A stretch of 64,000 nucleotides of DNA. Source: Pontitalea aquivivens. Lineage in GTDB: Bacteria; Pseudomonadota; Alphaproteobacteria; Rhodobacterales; Rhodobacteraceae. A program made the position numbers and the translations under genes. This document shows, piece after piece, positions 8,354 through 17,156 of this stretch; the first letter of the stretch is position 1, and each line of letters opens with the position of its first letter. The notes below the pieces were generated by a model, which was not told where the DNA came from, made no database searches, and was given only the letters and a program-made list of their open reading frames with translations. The stretch spans positions 310,001 to 374,000 of the forward strand of contig NZ_JBKFEY010000002.1 of NCBI RefSeq assembly GCF_046507575.1, in the 5' to 3' direction.

Positions 8354-9257
8354 AACGACACGCGCCGGTTTCGTGGCCCTGATCGGCGAACCGAACGCCG
8401 GAAAATCAACGCTGCTGAACCGTATGGTCGGGGCCAAGGTCTCGATCGTGACGCACAAGGTGCAGACCACCCGCGCCCGCATCCGCGGCGTCGCGATCCA
8501 GGGCGATGCCCAGATCGTCTTTGTCGACACCCCCGGCATCTTCCGCCCCCGCCGCCGCCTGGACCGTGCGATGGTCTCGGCCGCCTGGGGGGGCGCCGCC
8601 GATGCCGATATCATCGTCCTGCTGATTGAGGCGCACCGCGGCCTGACAGAGGGGGTGGCGTCGATCATCGCGGCGCTGAAGGACCGCGCGGGCGATCGTC
8701 CCGTGGCCCTTGCCATCAACAAGATCGACCGCGTCAAGGCCGAGGTGCTGCTGGCGCTGGCCGAAAAGCTTAATGCCGAATACCCCTTTGCGCGAACCTT
8801 CATGATCTCGGCCGAACGCGGCTATGGGGTGGATGACCTGCGCGAATGGCTCGCCTCGGAACTGCCCGAAGGCCCCTGGTTCTACCCTGAAGATCAGATC
8901 GCCGACCTGCCGATGCGCGTCATCGCCGCCGAGGTGACGCGCGAAAAGCTGACGCTCCGCCTGCATGAGGAACTGCCCTATCAGCTGACCGTCGAGACCG
9001 AAAAGTGGGAAGACCGCGCCGACGGTTCCACCCGCATCGACCAGCTGATCTATGTCGCCCGCGATGGTCACAAGGGCATTGTCCTGGGCAAGGGAGGCGA
9101 GACGATCAAAGCCATTTCCAAGGCCGCGCGCGCCGAACTGGCGGAATTCCTGGGCCGCCCGGTCCATCTGTTCCTGCAGGTCAAGGTTCGCCCGAACTGG
9201 CTGGAAGAGGCGGAACGCTACTCGGAAATGGGTCTCGATTTCAAGGACGGTGACTAG
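8346..9257 (+). CDS. era: Ribosome-assembly GTPase Era
   Basis: 303 residues. GTPase domain with P-loop GEPNAGKS (14-21), switch II DTPGIF, and NKID; then a C-terminal KH RNA-binding domain with GHKGIVLGKGGETIK. Era binds the 3' end of 16S rRNA during 30S maturation. It starts inside the end of rnc (8 bp overlap), the common rnc-era coupling. Confidence 0.97.
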   Translation: MTETTRAGFVALIGEPNAGKSTLLNRMVGAKVSIVTHKVQTTRARIRGVAIQGDAQIVFVDTPGIFRPRRRLDRAMVSAAWGGAADADIIVLLIEAHRGLTEGVASIIAALKDRAGDRPVALAINKIDRVKAEVLLALAEKLNAEYPFARTFMISAERGYGVDDLREWLASELPEGPWFYPEDQIADLPMRVIAAEVTREKLTLRLHEELPYQLTVETEKWEDRADGSTRIDQLIYVARDGHKGIVLGKGGETIKAISKAARAELAEFLGRPVHLFLQVKVRPNWLEEAERYSEMGLDFKDGD

Positions 9258-9258
9258 C

Positions 9259-9594
9259 GTGACCGCTCGGCTGGCATCCGATGTCTGGGTGCGCGCCTAC
9301 CTCAAGCGGCTGGAACTGGCCTGCATCCCGGCCTATGTCACCGCGCATGGCCATGCCGAGGCCGGCGCGATCCTGATCAAATGCGCTACGCTGGATGCCC
9401 GCGCCCGCGCCCTGCACCGCAGCTTTGACCTGTTGACCGGGCAACGCGCCTGGGTCACGCTGGCCGAAGGCCCCGAACCCGAAGTTGACGCAGCCATAGC
9501 CCGTCAGCGCAAGTTCGACCCCGATCTTTGGGTCATCGAAATCGAAAGCCGCCAGGGGCGCACCCTTCTGGACGAAGAGGGTCTGGCCGACTGA
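9259..9594 (+). CDS. DUF1491 family protein
   Basis: 111 residues, no membrane segment. RLASDVWVRAYLKRLEL at the start and WVTLAEGPEPEVDAAIARQRKFDPDLWVIEIE in the second half match the DUF1491 family, known to me from alphaproteobacteria next to era/recO. The function is unknown. The start is GTG at 9259, one base after the era stop; another in-frame GTG at 9250 would overlap era. Tight spacing suggests it belongs to the lepB-rnc-era transcript. Confidence 0.82.
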   Translation: MTARLASDVWVRAYLKRLELACIPAYVTAHGHAEAGAILIKCATLDARARALHRSFDLLTGQRAWVTLAEGPEPEVDAAIARQRKFDPDLWVIEIESRQGRTLLDEEGLAD

Positions 9595-9616
9595 CCGGCT
9601 TTTCCTTTCGGCTTTG

Positions 9617-9658
9617 CACAAATATCCTGCGGGGGTCCGGGGGTGCAAAACCCCCGGC
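9617..9658. repeat. Intergenic palindromic repeat, copy A
   Basis: Segment with CCGGGGGT (9637-9644), a 5-base loop and ACCCCCGG (9650-9657), preceded by AAATATCCTGCGGGGGT. It resembles copy B at 14781-14820 in both the leading AAATA..C sequence and the G/C stem. It lies between DUF1491 and recO. Confidence 0.55.
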
Positions 9659-9691
9659 GCGACCTGGCCGGTTTCACCAAGGAAGGGCATG

Positions 9692-10414
9692 ATGGACTGG
9701 CGCGACGAAGGCACGATCATCGCGATGCGCGCCCATGGTGAAGGCGCTGCCATCGTTGAGGTCTTCACCGCCGCGCATGGCCGCCACCTTGGGGTCGTAC
9801 GCGGCGGCGCCTCGCGCCGCCTGGCCGCTGTGGTGCAGCCGGGCAGCCGGGTTGCAGTCCATTGGCGCGCGCGGCTGGAGGACCACATCGGCAGTTTCAC
9901 GGTCGAGCCTCTGGCCAGCCGCGCCGGCGTGCTGTCGGATCGCCTTGCGCTTCTGGGGTTGAATGCCACCTGTGCCCTTCTGTCCTTCACCCTGCCGGAA
10001 CGCGAACCGCACCCTGCGCTGCACGCGACCACGGAACCCTTGTTCGACCTTATCGCCGGTGCCGCGCCGGGCTGGCTGCTGGCCTATCTGCGCTGGGAAC
10101 TGGGCCTTCTGGAGGAACTGGGCTACGGGCTTGACCTGACGCGCTGCGCCGCCACCGGCACGCGCGAGGATCTGGCCTTTGTCAGCCCGAAAAGCGGTCG
10201 TGCCGTCAGCCGCAAGGGTGCGGGCGACTGGGCGCCGCGCTTGCTGCCCCTGCCGCAGTGCCTGTTGGGGCAGGGGCCTGCCACCACGGAAGAACTGCGG
10301 CAGGGCCTGGCCCTGACCGGGTTCTTTCTGGGGGAACGGCTTGCGGTGGACCTTGGCACCCGCCCCTTGCCTGCGGCGCGGGCACGGCTGGTCGAGGCCT
10401 TGACGCGGGCATGA
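9692..10414 (+). CDS. recO: DNA repair protein RecO
   Basis: RecF-pathway mediator that helps load RecA onto SSB-coated single-strand DNA. 240 residues: an N-terminal OB-fold (DWRDEGTIIAMRAHGEGAAIVEVFTAAHGRHLGVVRGG) followed by the helical domain (LLSFTLPEREPHPAL, WELGLLEELGYGLDLTRCAATG). The zinc-finger cysteines of some RecO proteins are not all present, only C in TRCAATG. Two ATGs overlap at 9689 and 9692; the second has better spacing to GGAAGGG. It follows DUF1491 after a 97 bp gap that holds repeat copy A. Confidence 0.94.
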   Translation: MDWRDEGTIIAMRAHGEGAAIVEVFTAAHGRHLGVVRGGASRRLAAVVQPGSRVAVHWRARLEDHIGSFTVEPLASRAGVLSDRLALLGLNATCALLSFTLPEREPHPALHATTEPLFDLIAGAAPGWLLAYLRWELGLLEELGYGLDLTRCAATGTREDLAFVSPKSGRAVSRKGAGDWAPRLLPLPQCLLGQGPATTEELRQGLALTGFFLGERLAVDLGTRPLPAARARLVEALTRA

Positions 10415-10439
10415 AAAAGGCGGGGACCATGCCCCGCCT
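10413..10439 (-). terminator. Rho-independent terminator of mcd
   Basis: Perfect 8 bp stem AGGCGGGG/CCCCGCCT (10418-10425 with 10432-10439) and a 6-base loop. On the minus strand it is followed by five T. It serves the minus-strand gene, since the plus-strand side lacks a T-run. Confidence 0.8.
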
Positions 10440-10458
10440 CTCCTCGATTTGACAAGGA

Positions 10459-12123
10459 TCAGCCCAGCAGGCGCCGCGCGATCACCTGTGCCTGAATTTC
10501 CGCAGCGCCCTCAAAGATGTTCAGGATGCGCGCATCGCACAGGATGCGGCTGATCTGATATTCCAGCGCAAAGCCGTTGCCGCCGTGAATCTGCAGGGCA
10601 TTGTCCGCCGCGGCCCAGGCCACGCGGGCGCCCAGCAGTTTCGCCATCCCGGCCTCCAGGTCGCAGCGGTGACCGTGATCCTTTTCCCAGGCCGAGAAAT
10701 AGGTCAGCTGCCGCGCGATCATGATTTCCACCGCCATCATCGCCAGCTTGCCCGAAACGCGGGGGAATTCGATCAGCGACTTGCCGAACTGTTTGCGGTC
10801 GATCGCATACTGCATCCCCACCTCGACCGCGGCCTGCGCCACGCCGATCGCGCGGGCGGCGGTCTGGATCCGGGCGGATTCGAAGGTTTCCATCAGTTGC
10901 TTGAAGCCCTTGCCGGGTTCGCCGCCCAGGATGTTCTCGCCCTTGACGCGGAAGCCGTCGAAGCCGAGTTCATATTCCTTCATGCCGCGATAGCCCAGCA
11001 CCTCGATTTCGCCGCCGGTCATGCCGGGGGTCGGGAAGGGGTTTTCGTCGGTGCCGGGGATCTTTTCGGCCAGAAACATCGACAGGCCGCGATAGTCGGT
11101 GGTGTTCGGGTCGGTGCGCGCCAGCAGCGTCATCACATGGGTGCGCGCGGCATGGGTGATCCAGGTCTTGTTGCCGGTGATCACCCAGTCGTCGCCCTCT
11201 TTCACCGCGCGGGTGCGCAGGCTGCCAAGGTCCGACCCGGTGTTCGGTTCGGTGAAGACCGCGGTGGGCAGGATCTCGCCCGAGGCGATCTTGGGCAGCC
11301 ACTTGGCCTTTTGTTCCCCGGTGCCGCCGCACAGGATAAGTTCCGCCGCGATTTCGCTGCGCGTGCCAAGGCTGCCGACGCCGATATAGCCGCGCGACAG
11401 TTCCTCGGACACGACGACCATGGATGCCTTCGACATGCCAAGCCCGCCGTATTCTTCCGGGATGGTCAGGCCAAAGACGCCCAGTTCCGCCAGTTCGCCG
11501 ATCACCTCCATCGGGATCAGCTCGTCCTTCAGGTGCCATTCATGGGCATTGGGGGCGACGCGTTCGTCGGCATAGCGGCGGAACTGGTCGCGGATCATTT
11601 CCAGATCGTCATCCAGACCCGAGGCGCCAAAGGTCGCCCGGCCCTGATTGTCGCGCATCAGGGCGACCAGCGCGGTTCGCGCGGCGGGGGTGTTGCCCTG
11701 GGCGATCAGCTGCGCCGCGGCGGGGCCCGGGGTCCAGCTTTGGTCAAGGTCCGACAGGCGGGCGGTTTCGCCCTGGCTCATCGGGATGCCGCCGAAAATC
11801 TGCGACAGGTATTCGCCAAAGCCGATCTGCAGGATCAGGGCCTCCATGTCGCCGAACTGGCCAGCCTCGGCCAGGCGGCCCGCCCAGGCGCGCAGCTGGG
11901 TCAGCGAGTGGTTGTAGGTGGTCAACCACGACAGGGCATGGGCCGCGAATTGATCGGCCTCCAGCGCCGCGCCGGAAATCTTGCCATCGCGTGTAACCCG
12001 GACACGCAACGCCTGGGTCGCCGAGGCGGTCAGCGCGGAAATCTCGGGCAGAGCGGTTTCGGTCAGGCCCAGAAGGTCGGTCAGAATGGCGGTTTTCGGC
12101 ATCGCAGCCCCATCATGCGGCAT
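10459..12123 (-). CDS. mcd: (2S)-methylsuccinyl-CoA dehydrogenase (acyl-CoA dehydrogenase family)
   Basis: Oxidises methylsuccinyl-CoA to mesaconyl-CoA in the ethylmalonyl-CoA pathway, passing electrons to ETF. 554 residues, far longer than a normal 380-residue acyl-CoA dehydrogenase, with the N-terminal extension of about 160 residues known for Mcd. The FAD-enzyme core follows: PEEYGGLGMSKASMVVVSEELSR, YIGVGSLGTRSEIA, TEPNTGSDLGSLRT, WITHAARTHV, and the C-terminal QIHGGNGFALEYQISR. The start at 12123 has GAAAGGA upstream at good spacing; an internal ATG at 12102 is the alternative. Assignment to Mcd rather than a generic dehydrogenase rests on the length and core motifs. Confidence 0.9.
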   Translation of the reverse strand: MPHDGAAMPKTAILTDLLGLTETALPEISALTASATQALRVRVTRDGKISGAALEADQFAAHALSWLTTYNHSLTQLRAWAGRLAEAGQFGDMEALILQIGFGEYLSQIFGGIPMSQGETARLSDLDQSWTPGPAAAQLIAQGNTPAARTALVALMRDNQGRATFGASGLDDDLEMIRDQFRRYADERVAPNAHEWHLKDELIPMEVIGELAELGVFGLTIPEEYGGLGMSKASMVVVSEELSRGYIGVGSLGTRSEIAAELILCGGTGEQKAKWLPKIASGEILPTAVFTEPNTGSDLGSLRTRAVKEGDDWVITGNKTWITHAARTHVMTLLARTDPNTTDYRGLSMFLAEKIPGTDENPFPTPGMTGGEIEVLGYRGMKEYELGFDGFRVKGENILGGEPGKGFKQLMETFESARIQTAARAIGVAQAAVEVGMQYAIDRKQFGKSLIEFPRVSGKLAMMAVEIMIARQLTYFSAWEKDHGHRCDLEAGMAKLLGARVAWAAADNALQIHGGNGFALEYQISRILCDARILNIFEGAAEIQAQVIARRLLG

Positions 12124-12151
12124 GAGTCGGTTCCTTTCTGCAGGTGCATAA

Positions 12152-12180
12152 TGCTTAGGCAGTCTTGATTTGCTGCGCAA
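12152..12180 (-). promoter_or_regulatory. Predicted mcd promoter with overlapping short inverted repeat
   Basis: Read on the minus strand: TTGCGC (12180-12175), 17 bp spacer, TAAGCA (12157-12152). The -35 overlaps an inverted repeat TTGC-TGC-GCAA at 12170-12180, and a perfect 10 bp palindrome TGCAGCTGCA lies just upstream at 12191-12200. Such sites could bind a regulator; none is identified. Confidence 0.35.
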
Positions 12181-12247
12181 TAAAAATTCGTGCAGCTGCA
12201 GCAAGGGGAATGATTGTGTCGTGTTTCTTATCGGCTCTGCCTATGGC

Positions 12248-13354
12248 TCAGGCGGCGCGCGATCCGCGGTCCCGGGCGGCGGCAAGTCGGCGCGCGTCGT
12301 GATCCGACAGGATAGGCCGGGCCGGTGTGCCATGCACCGGCAGGCAGCCCGTGGTGGCAAGACCGGCCAGCGCCGTTGTCATCGCCAGGGCCGTGCTTCT
12401 GGCCAGCTGTCCCAGCCCGAGGCTTTCGATCCGGCAACCATCCGCGACCAGAAGATGATGATCCTGCAGCAAAATCCCCTGCCAGGTCAACGCAGCGGGC
12501 CGATCCGGTTGCTGCGCGCTGCGTCCATCAAGCAGATGGCGGCATTCCACCAGAACCTCTTCGCTGGCGAAAAGGCTTTGTACTACGGGCCCGGCCACTG
12601 CGATCCGGTGCTGCGGCAGCAGCCACAGGTCGCGCGTGCGTCCGTAGGCCGGTGCGCACAGCCGGACCGGACGCAGCGCCCCCAGGGCCGGCAGGCTGAC
12701 CCGGCCGGACCAAAGCACCGGCTGCGCCCCGGCATCGACGGTCTCTACCAGATCGCCCGCGCGGATCAGATTGGCCGGTCTTGGCCCCTGCGGTGTCTCG
12801 ATCTGCGTCGCCGGGGCGAAACATCCCGCCGGGCCCACCGGTTGCAGATGGTCGCCTATCGCCAGCCAGTCCACCTGCGGCCCGATCCGCGCAGCCCCGG
12901 TCCCGGTGGCCAGTGCCTCCAGATCATTCCGGGGCAGGGGCAGCGGATCTGCGCCGGCATTCTGGCGCAGGGTTCCGGTGTCCAGCGTCTCCAGCGTCAG
13001 CAGGCTTTGGCGGCCAGCCATATCCCAGCGCCAGGACAGCCGCATCCGCCCGCCCGCCGCAAGTTCGGCGCTTGCATCGATCGACAGCGCGTGAAAGGCC
13101 GCGCCCTGCAGCTGGACCACCTCGATCCGCCGCTCGGGCGTGATCGCAAGCGACAAAAGCCGGGGCTCGGGCGCACGCGTTGCCAGATGGATCAGCCGCA
13201 TTGGCCCGGCGAAATCCGTGCCCGTGGTGAATTCCAGCATCAGCGTTCCACGCCCGGCCAGCGCCGGAAACGGCCGCGCATCAAGCGTCAGCGCGCCTTC
13301 CCCCGGCACATGGGCCGCGATCCAGCCGCCCTCTGCCATGCCTTCCATTGCCAT
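12248..13354 (-). CDS. Hint-domain (Hedgehog/intein-type) protein
   Basis: 368 residues in two parts. Residues 1-170 are beta-rich (alternating hydrophobic strands, ending VDWLAIGDHL) and may be a lectin-like or LamG-like fold. From residue 177 the sequence turns into a Hint domain: GCFAPATQI with the nucleophile-type Cys178, then LIRAGDLVETVDAGAQPVLWSG, and LLPQHRIAV with a block-B-like His. No C-terminal Asn or extein follows, so cleavage rather than splicing would be expected if it is active. No signal peptide is evident. The start at 13354 has AGGAGG 5 bp upstream. The function is unknown. Confidence 0.8.
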   Translation of the reverse strand: MAMEGMAEGGWIAAHVPGEGALTLDARPFPALAGRGTLMLEFTTGTDFAGPMRLIHLATRAPEPRLLSLAITPERRIEVVQLQGAAFHALSIDASAELAAGGRMRLSWRWDMAGRQSLLTLETLDTGTLRQNAGADPLPLPRNDLEALATGTGAARIGPQVDWLAIGDHLQPVGPAGCFAPATQIETPQGPRPANLIRAGDLVETVDAGAQPVLWSGRVSLPALGALRPVRLCAPAYGRTRDLWLLPQHRIAVAGPVVQSLFASEEVLVECRHLLDGRSAQQPDRPAALTWQGILLQDHHLLVADGCRIESLGLGQLARSTALAMTTALAGLATTGCLPVHGTPARPILSDHDARRLAAARDRGSRAA

Positions 13355-13624
13355 GCCTGCCTCCTGCCCCCGGAGGCCCGTGCAAACACATCTGCCGCGC
13401 CCGCTTGCCACGGGTCATCCGGCGATACTGCCCTGACGGGGGTTTGCCCCCCGGTGTCTGCCCTGCCTCGGGTCATTCTTGCCTTTTACGATAGGGCGGC
13501 ATGCGCGCCCCGGGCGAGCGTTTCCTGCGCGCATCCACCCGGGAACGCCCCAGGGTTGCATGGCGGCAACAGTTGTGCCTTGCGCGCCGGGCCGCTAATC
13601 CTGTGGCATCTGAAGGAGGTGCCG

Positions 13625-14767
13625 ATGCCGCTCGATCCCGTGAAGCTGACCGCAGACCTGATCCGCTGCCCCTCGGTCACCCCGTTCGAAGGCGGCGCGC
13701 TGACGCTGCTGGAAGGGATCCTGCGCGATGCGGGCTTTGAATGTCACCGCGTCGATCGCAACGGCATCCCGAATCTTTTTGCCCGCTGGGGCGCCAGGGG
13801 CGCGCCGCGCAGCTTCGGCTTCAATGGCCATACCGACGTGGTGCCGGCCGGTGACGTATCTGCCTGGACGCATGATCCCTTTGGCGGCGAAATTCACGGT
13901 GACGAACTTTGGGGCCGTGGCGCGACCGACATGAAATCCGGCGTTGCCGCCTTTGTCGCGGCTGCGGTCGATTTCGTCACCGAAACCCCGCCCGATGGCG
14001 CGGTGATCCTGACCATCACCGGCGATGAGGAAGGCGCAGGCCACGATGGTACCCGCGCGCTTCTGGACTGGATGGCCGCCCGGGACGAGGCGATGTCGGT
14101 CTGTCTGGTGGGCGAACCCACCTGCCCCGAACACATGGGCGAGATGATGAAGATCGGCCGCCGCGGCTCGATGACGCTCTATCTTGAAGCGCAGGGTGTT
14201 CAGGGCCATTCCGCCTATCCGCATCGCGCCAGGAACCCGCTGCATGCCCTGGTCACGCTTCTGGCGCGGATGACCGCTGCGCCGCTGGATCAGGGCACCG
14301 CGCATTTCGATGCCTCGACGCTTCAGATCACCACGATCGATTGTGGCAATCCGGCCAACAATGTCATCCCCGCCAAGGCGCGCGCCACGGTCAACATCCG
14401 CTTCAACGATTCCCATTCCGGCGAAAGCCTGACCCGCTGGGCGGAAGGCTTGCTGACCACGGTTGAGGCGGAAACCGGCGTCACCCTGGCCTTGCGCACC
14501 GAGATTTCGGGGGAAAGTTTTCTCACCCCGCCCGGCGATTTCGTGCGCCTCGTCGCCGCGGCGGTCGAGGCGGAAACCGGCCTGGCGCCGGCACTTTCCA
14601 CCTCGGGGGGCACGTCGGATGCGCGCTTCGTCAAGGATCACTGCCCGGTGCTGGAATTCGGTCTTGTCGGCAAGACCATGCACCAGGTCGATGAACGCGT
14701 CGAGACCGCCCAGATCGGCCAGCTCAAATCCATCTACGGCCGCATCCTGCGCGATTATTTCGCGTGA
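13625..14767 (+). CDS. dapE: Succinyl-diaminopimelate desuccinylase
   Basis: Dinuclear zinc hydrolase of lysine/diaminopimelate synthesis. 380 residues. Metal ligands are visible: H69 in GFNGHTDVVPAG, D102 in GRGATDMKSG, E135-E136 in TGDEEGAG; with D71 next to the first ligand. Substrate-contact segment STSGGTSDARF and the final LVGKTMHQVDE are present. AAGGAGGT lies 4 to 5 bp upstream of the ATG at 13625. A long open frame extends far upstream of this ATG, but it has no similarity to the family. Confidence 0.97.
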   Translation: MPLDPVKLTADLIRCPSVTPFEGGALTLLEGILRDAGFECHRVDRNGIPNLFARWGARGAPRSFGFNGHTDVVPAGDVSAWTHDPFGGEIHGDELWGRGATDMKSGVAAFVAAAVDFVTETPPDGAVILTITGDEEGAGHDGTRALLDWMAARDEAMSVCLVGEPTCPEHMGEMMKIGRRGSMTLYLEAQGVQGHSAYPHRARNPLHALVTLLARMTAAPLDQGTAHFDASTLQITTIDCGNPANNVIPAKARATVNIRFNDSHSGESLTRWAEGLLTTVEAETGVTLALRTEISGESFLTPPGDFVRLVAAAVEAETGLAPALSTSGGTSDARFVKDHCPVLEFGLVGKTMHQVDERVETAQIGQLKSIYGRILRDYFA

Positions 14768-14780
14768 TCCCTTTCATCTT

Positions 14781-14820
14781 GCCGAAAATACCTCGGGGGT
14801 GCGGGGGCAGCGCCCCCGCC
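14781..14820. repeat. Intergenic palindromic repeat, copy B
   Basis: GCCGAAAATACCTCGGGGGT followed by the hairpin GCGGGGGC-AGC-GCCCCCGC (14801-14808 with 14812-14819). It is related to copy A at 9617-9658 by the AAATA..C lead and the G-rich/C-rich stem. It lies after dapE and may also act as its terminator, though the T-run is short. Confidence 0.55.
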
Positions 14821-14885
14821 TTTGCTGGCGCGGGTGCTGCGCTTTCCGTCATGACGCCGCCCTCGGCCCGTGCTAATCCTTGCCC

Positions 14886-17147
14886 ATGACCCAGATCCCG
14901 ACCAAACAGCAGATCCTCGACTGGCTTGCCGACCACCCCGGCGCCGGCGCAAAACGTGACATCGCCAAGGCCTTCGGGATCAAGGGCGCCGCGCGGATCG
15001 AATTGAAACGCCTGTTGAAGGAGATGGAGTCCGAGGGCGTCCTTGCCCGGCGCCGGACCAGCTTCCACGATGTGGAAAAGCTGCCGCCCGTCACCGTGGT
15101 GCAGATCCTGGCCCCTGATGCGGCGGGCGATCTGTTCGCGCGCCCGATGGAATGGGCGGGCACCGGTCCGGTGCCGCGTATCCTGTTCGTGGCACGTCCC
15201 CAGGATGCGCCGGTGGCCGAAGGCGATCGCGTTCTTGCCCGCCTGACCGAGGTCGCGGCCGAAGATCACGCCTATGAGGCGCGCCTGATCCGCAAGATCG
15301 GCGTGGCCGCGCATCGCATCGTCGGCATCTTCCGCAAGACGGCCGAGGGCGGGCGGATCCTGCCGATCGACAAGGGCGAGGACAAGGAATGGGCGGTTGA
15401 GCCCGGCAAGACCCTTGAGGCGCGCGACGGCGAACTGGTCGAGGCGGAATTTGCCGGCCCCCGGGGGCGCCTGGGCCTGCCGCGCGCGCGCATCATCGAA
15501 CGGCTGGGCGATCCCACCGCGCCGCGCGCCGTGTCCCTGATCGCGATCCATCAGCATGGCATCCCCGACGATTTTCCTGACCCCGTCATCCTTGAGGCCG
15601 ATACCGCCGAACCGGCAGGCCTTGGCGCGCGCGAAGATCTGCGCGATTTGCCGCTGGTCACCATCGACCCTTCCGATGCGCGTGACCGCGACGATGCCTG
15701 CCTGGCGCTGCCCGATGACGACCCTGCCAATGAGGGCGGGTTCATCCTGTGGGTCGCCATTGCCGATGTGGCCCATTACGTCCGCCCCGGTTCGGCGCTG
15801 GACCACGAGGCGCGCAAGCGCGGGAATTCCACCTATTTTCCTGATCGCGTGGTGCCGATGCTGCCGGACCGGCTGTCGGGCGATCTGTGTTCGTTGCATG
15901 AACATGTTCCGCGCGCCTGCATTGCGGTGCGGATAAAGATTGACGCGGCCGGCAACAAGCTGTCGCATCGTTTCACGCGCGGGTTGATGAAATCGGTGGC
16001 CTCGCTGGAATATGCCGAGGTGCAGGCCGCGCGCGACGGCGATCCTTCGGAACGGCTTGCGCCGCTGGTCGATGACATCATCACCCCGCTTTATGGCTGT
16101 TACAACGCCCTGATGCGGGCCCGCGCCGCGCGTCAGCCGCTGGATCTTGACCTGCCCGAACGGCGCATCGTGATCGGCGAGGACGGCAAGGTCGCCTCGG
16201 TCGCCTTCAAGGACCGGCTGGATGCGCATCGGCTGATCGAGGAATTCATGGTGCTGGCCAATGTCGCCGCCGCCGAGGAATTGCAGCGCCTGCGCCGCCC
16301 GCTTCTGTATCGCGTCCATGAAGAACCCAGCCCCGAAAAGCTTGAGGCGCTGCGCGATGTCGCCGAGGCCTCGGGGTTCGCGCTGGCCAAGGGGCAGGTG
16401 CTGAAAACCGCGCATCTGAACCGGCTTCTGGCGCAGGCCGAGGGCACCGAGTTTGATGAATTGCTGAACATCTCGACCCTGCGGTCGATGACGCAGGCCT
16501 ATTATCACCCTCAGAACCTGGGCCATTTCGGGCTTGCGCTGCGGTCCTATGCGCATTTCACCTCGCCGATCCGACGCTATTCCGACCTGATCGTCCATCG
16601 TGCGCTGATCGCGGCGCATGGCTGGGGCGATGACGGGTTAAGCCCGGCGGATATCGAGACGCTTGAAGAAACCGCCCAGCATATTTCCGATACCGAGCGC
16701 CGGTCGATGGCGGCGGAACGCGATACGACAGACCGCTATCTGGCGGCGTACCTGGCCGACCGGGTGGGCAGCGAATTCGCGGGCCGGATCAGCGGCGTGC
16801 AGCGATTTGGTGCCTTTGTGAAGCTGGACGAAACCGGCGCGGACGGGCTGATCCCGGTGCGATCAATCGGGCGGGAATTCTTCCATTACGACCGCGACGC
16901 GCAGACGCTGGTGGGGTCGGACAGCGGGGTGGCCATCGGGGTCGGCCAGCGCGTCACCGTGCGTCTGGCCGAGGCGATCCCGATGACCGGCGGCCTGATG
17001 CTGGAGCTGCTCGAACTGGAGGGCAGCCCCCTGCCCGCAGGCCGGCGCCATGGCGGCAAGGGGGGCGCGCGGGGCCGCAAGTCGGCGGCGCTGAAGGCCA
17101 AGGAACGCGGCGTGGCACGCAAGGTCCGGCGCAGCCGCAAAAGCTAG
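14886..17147 (+). CDS. rnr: Ribonuclease R
   Basis: Processive 3'-5' exoribonuclease that degrades structured RNA. 753 residues: N-terminal winged helix (about 1-65), cold-shock domains, the RNB catalytic domain with VTIDPSDARDRDDA (three conserved Asp), NSTYFPDRVVPMLP, FTSPIRRYSDLIVHR, and a C-terminal S1 domain (ISGVQRFGAFVKLDETGADGLIPV). It ends in a Lys/Arg-rich tail. I start at the ATG at 14886; a TTG two codons earlier is less likely. It is convergent with the PLD gene 9 bp beyond its stop. Confidence 0.96.
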   Translation: MTQIPTKQQILDWLADHPGAGAKRDIAKAFGIKGAARIELKRLLKEMESEGVLARRRTSFHDVEKLPPVTVVQILAPDAAGDLFARPMEWAGTGPVPRILFVARPQDAPVAEGDRVLARLTEVAAEDHAYEARLIRKIGVAAHRIVGIFRKTAEGGRILPIDKGEDKEWAVEPGKTLEARDGELVEAEFAGPRGRLGLPRARIIERLGDPTAPRAVSLIAIHQHGIPDDFPDPVILEADTAEPAGLGAREDLRDLPLVTIDPSDARDRDDACLALPDDDPANEGGFILWVAIADVAHYVRPGSALDHEARKRGNSTYFPDRVVPMLPDRLSGDLCSLHEHVPRACIAVRIKIDAAGNKLSHRFTRGLMKSVASLEYAEVQAARDGDPSERLAPLVDDIITPLYGCYNALMRARAARQPLDLDLPERRIVIGEDGKVASVAFKDRLDAHRLIEEFMVLANVAAAEELQRLRRPLLYRVHEEPSPEKLEALRDVAEASGFALAKGQVLKTAHLNRLLAQAEGTEFDELLNISTLRSMTQAYYHPQNLGHFGLALRSYAHFTSPIRRYSDLIVHRALIAAHGWGDDGLSPADIETLEETAQHISDTERRSMAAERDTTDRYLAAYLADRVGSEFAGRISGVQRFGAFVKLDETGADGLIPVRSIGREFFHYDRDAQTLVGSDSGVAIGVGQRVTVRLAEAIPMTGGLMLELLELEGSPLPAGRRHGGKGGARGRKSAALKAKERGVARKVRRSRKS

Positions 17148-17156
17148 GCCGCCGCG

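Noticed and set aside
12248..13354. Intact intein
   Set aside because: There is no host protein after the Hint domain and no C-terminal His-Asn with a following Cys/Ser/Thr.
13438..13451. GGGGG-TTTG-CCCCC hairpin as a third copy of the intergenic repeat
   Set aside because: It lacks the AAATA..C lead shared by the other two copies; a simple G/C palindrome in GC-rich DNA.
12170..13624. Long N-terminal extension of dapE on the plus strand
   Set aside because: The frame is open by chance opposite the Hint gene. The dapE start at 13625 has a strong AAGGAGGT and the family N-terminus.
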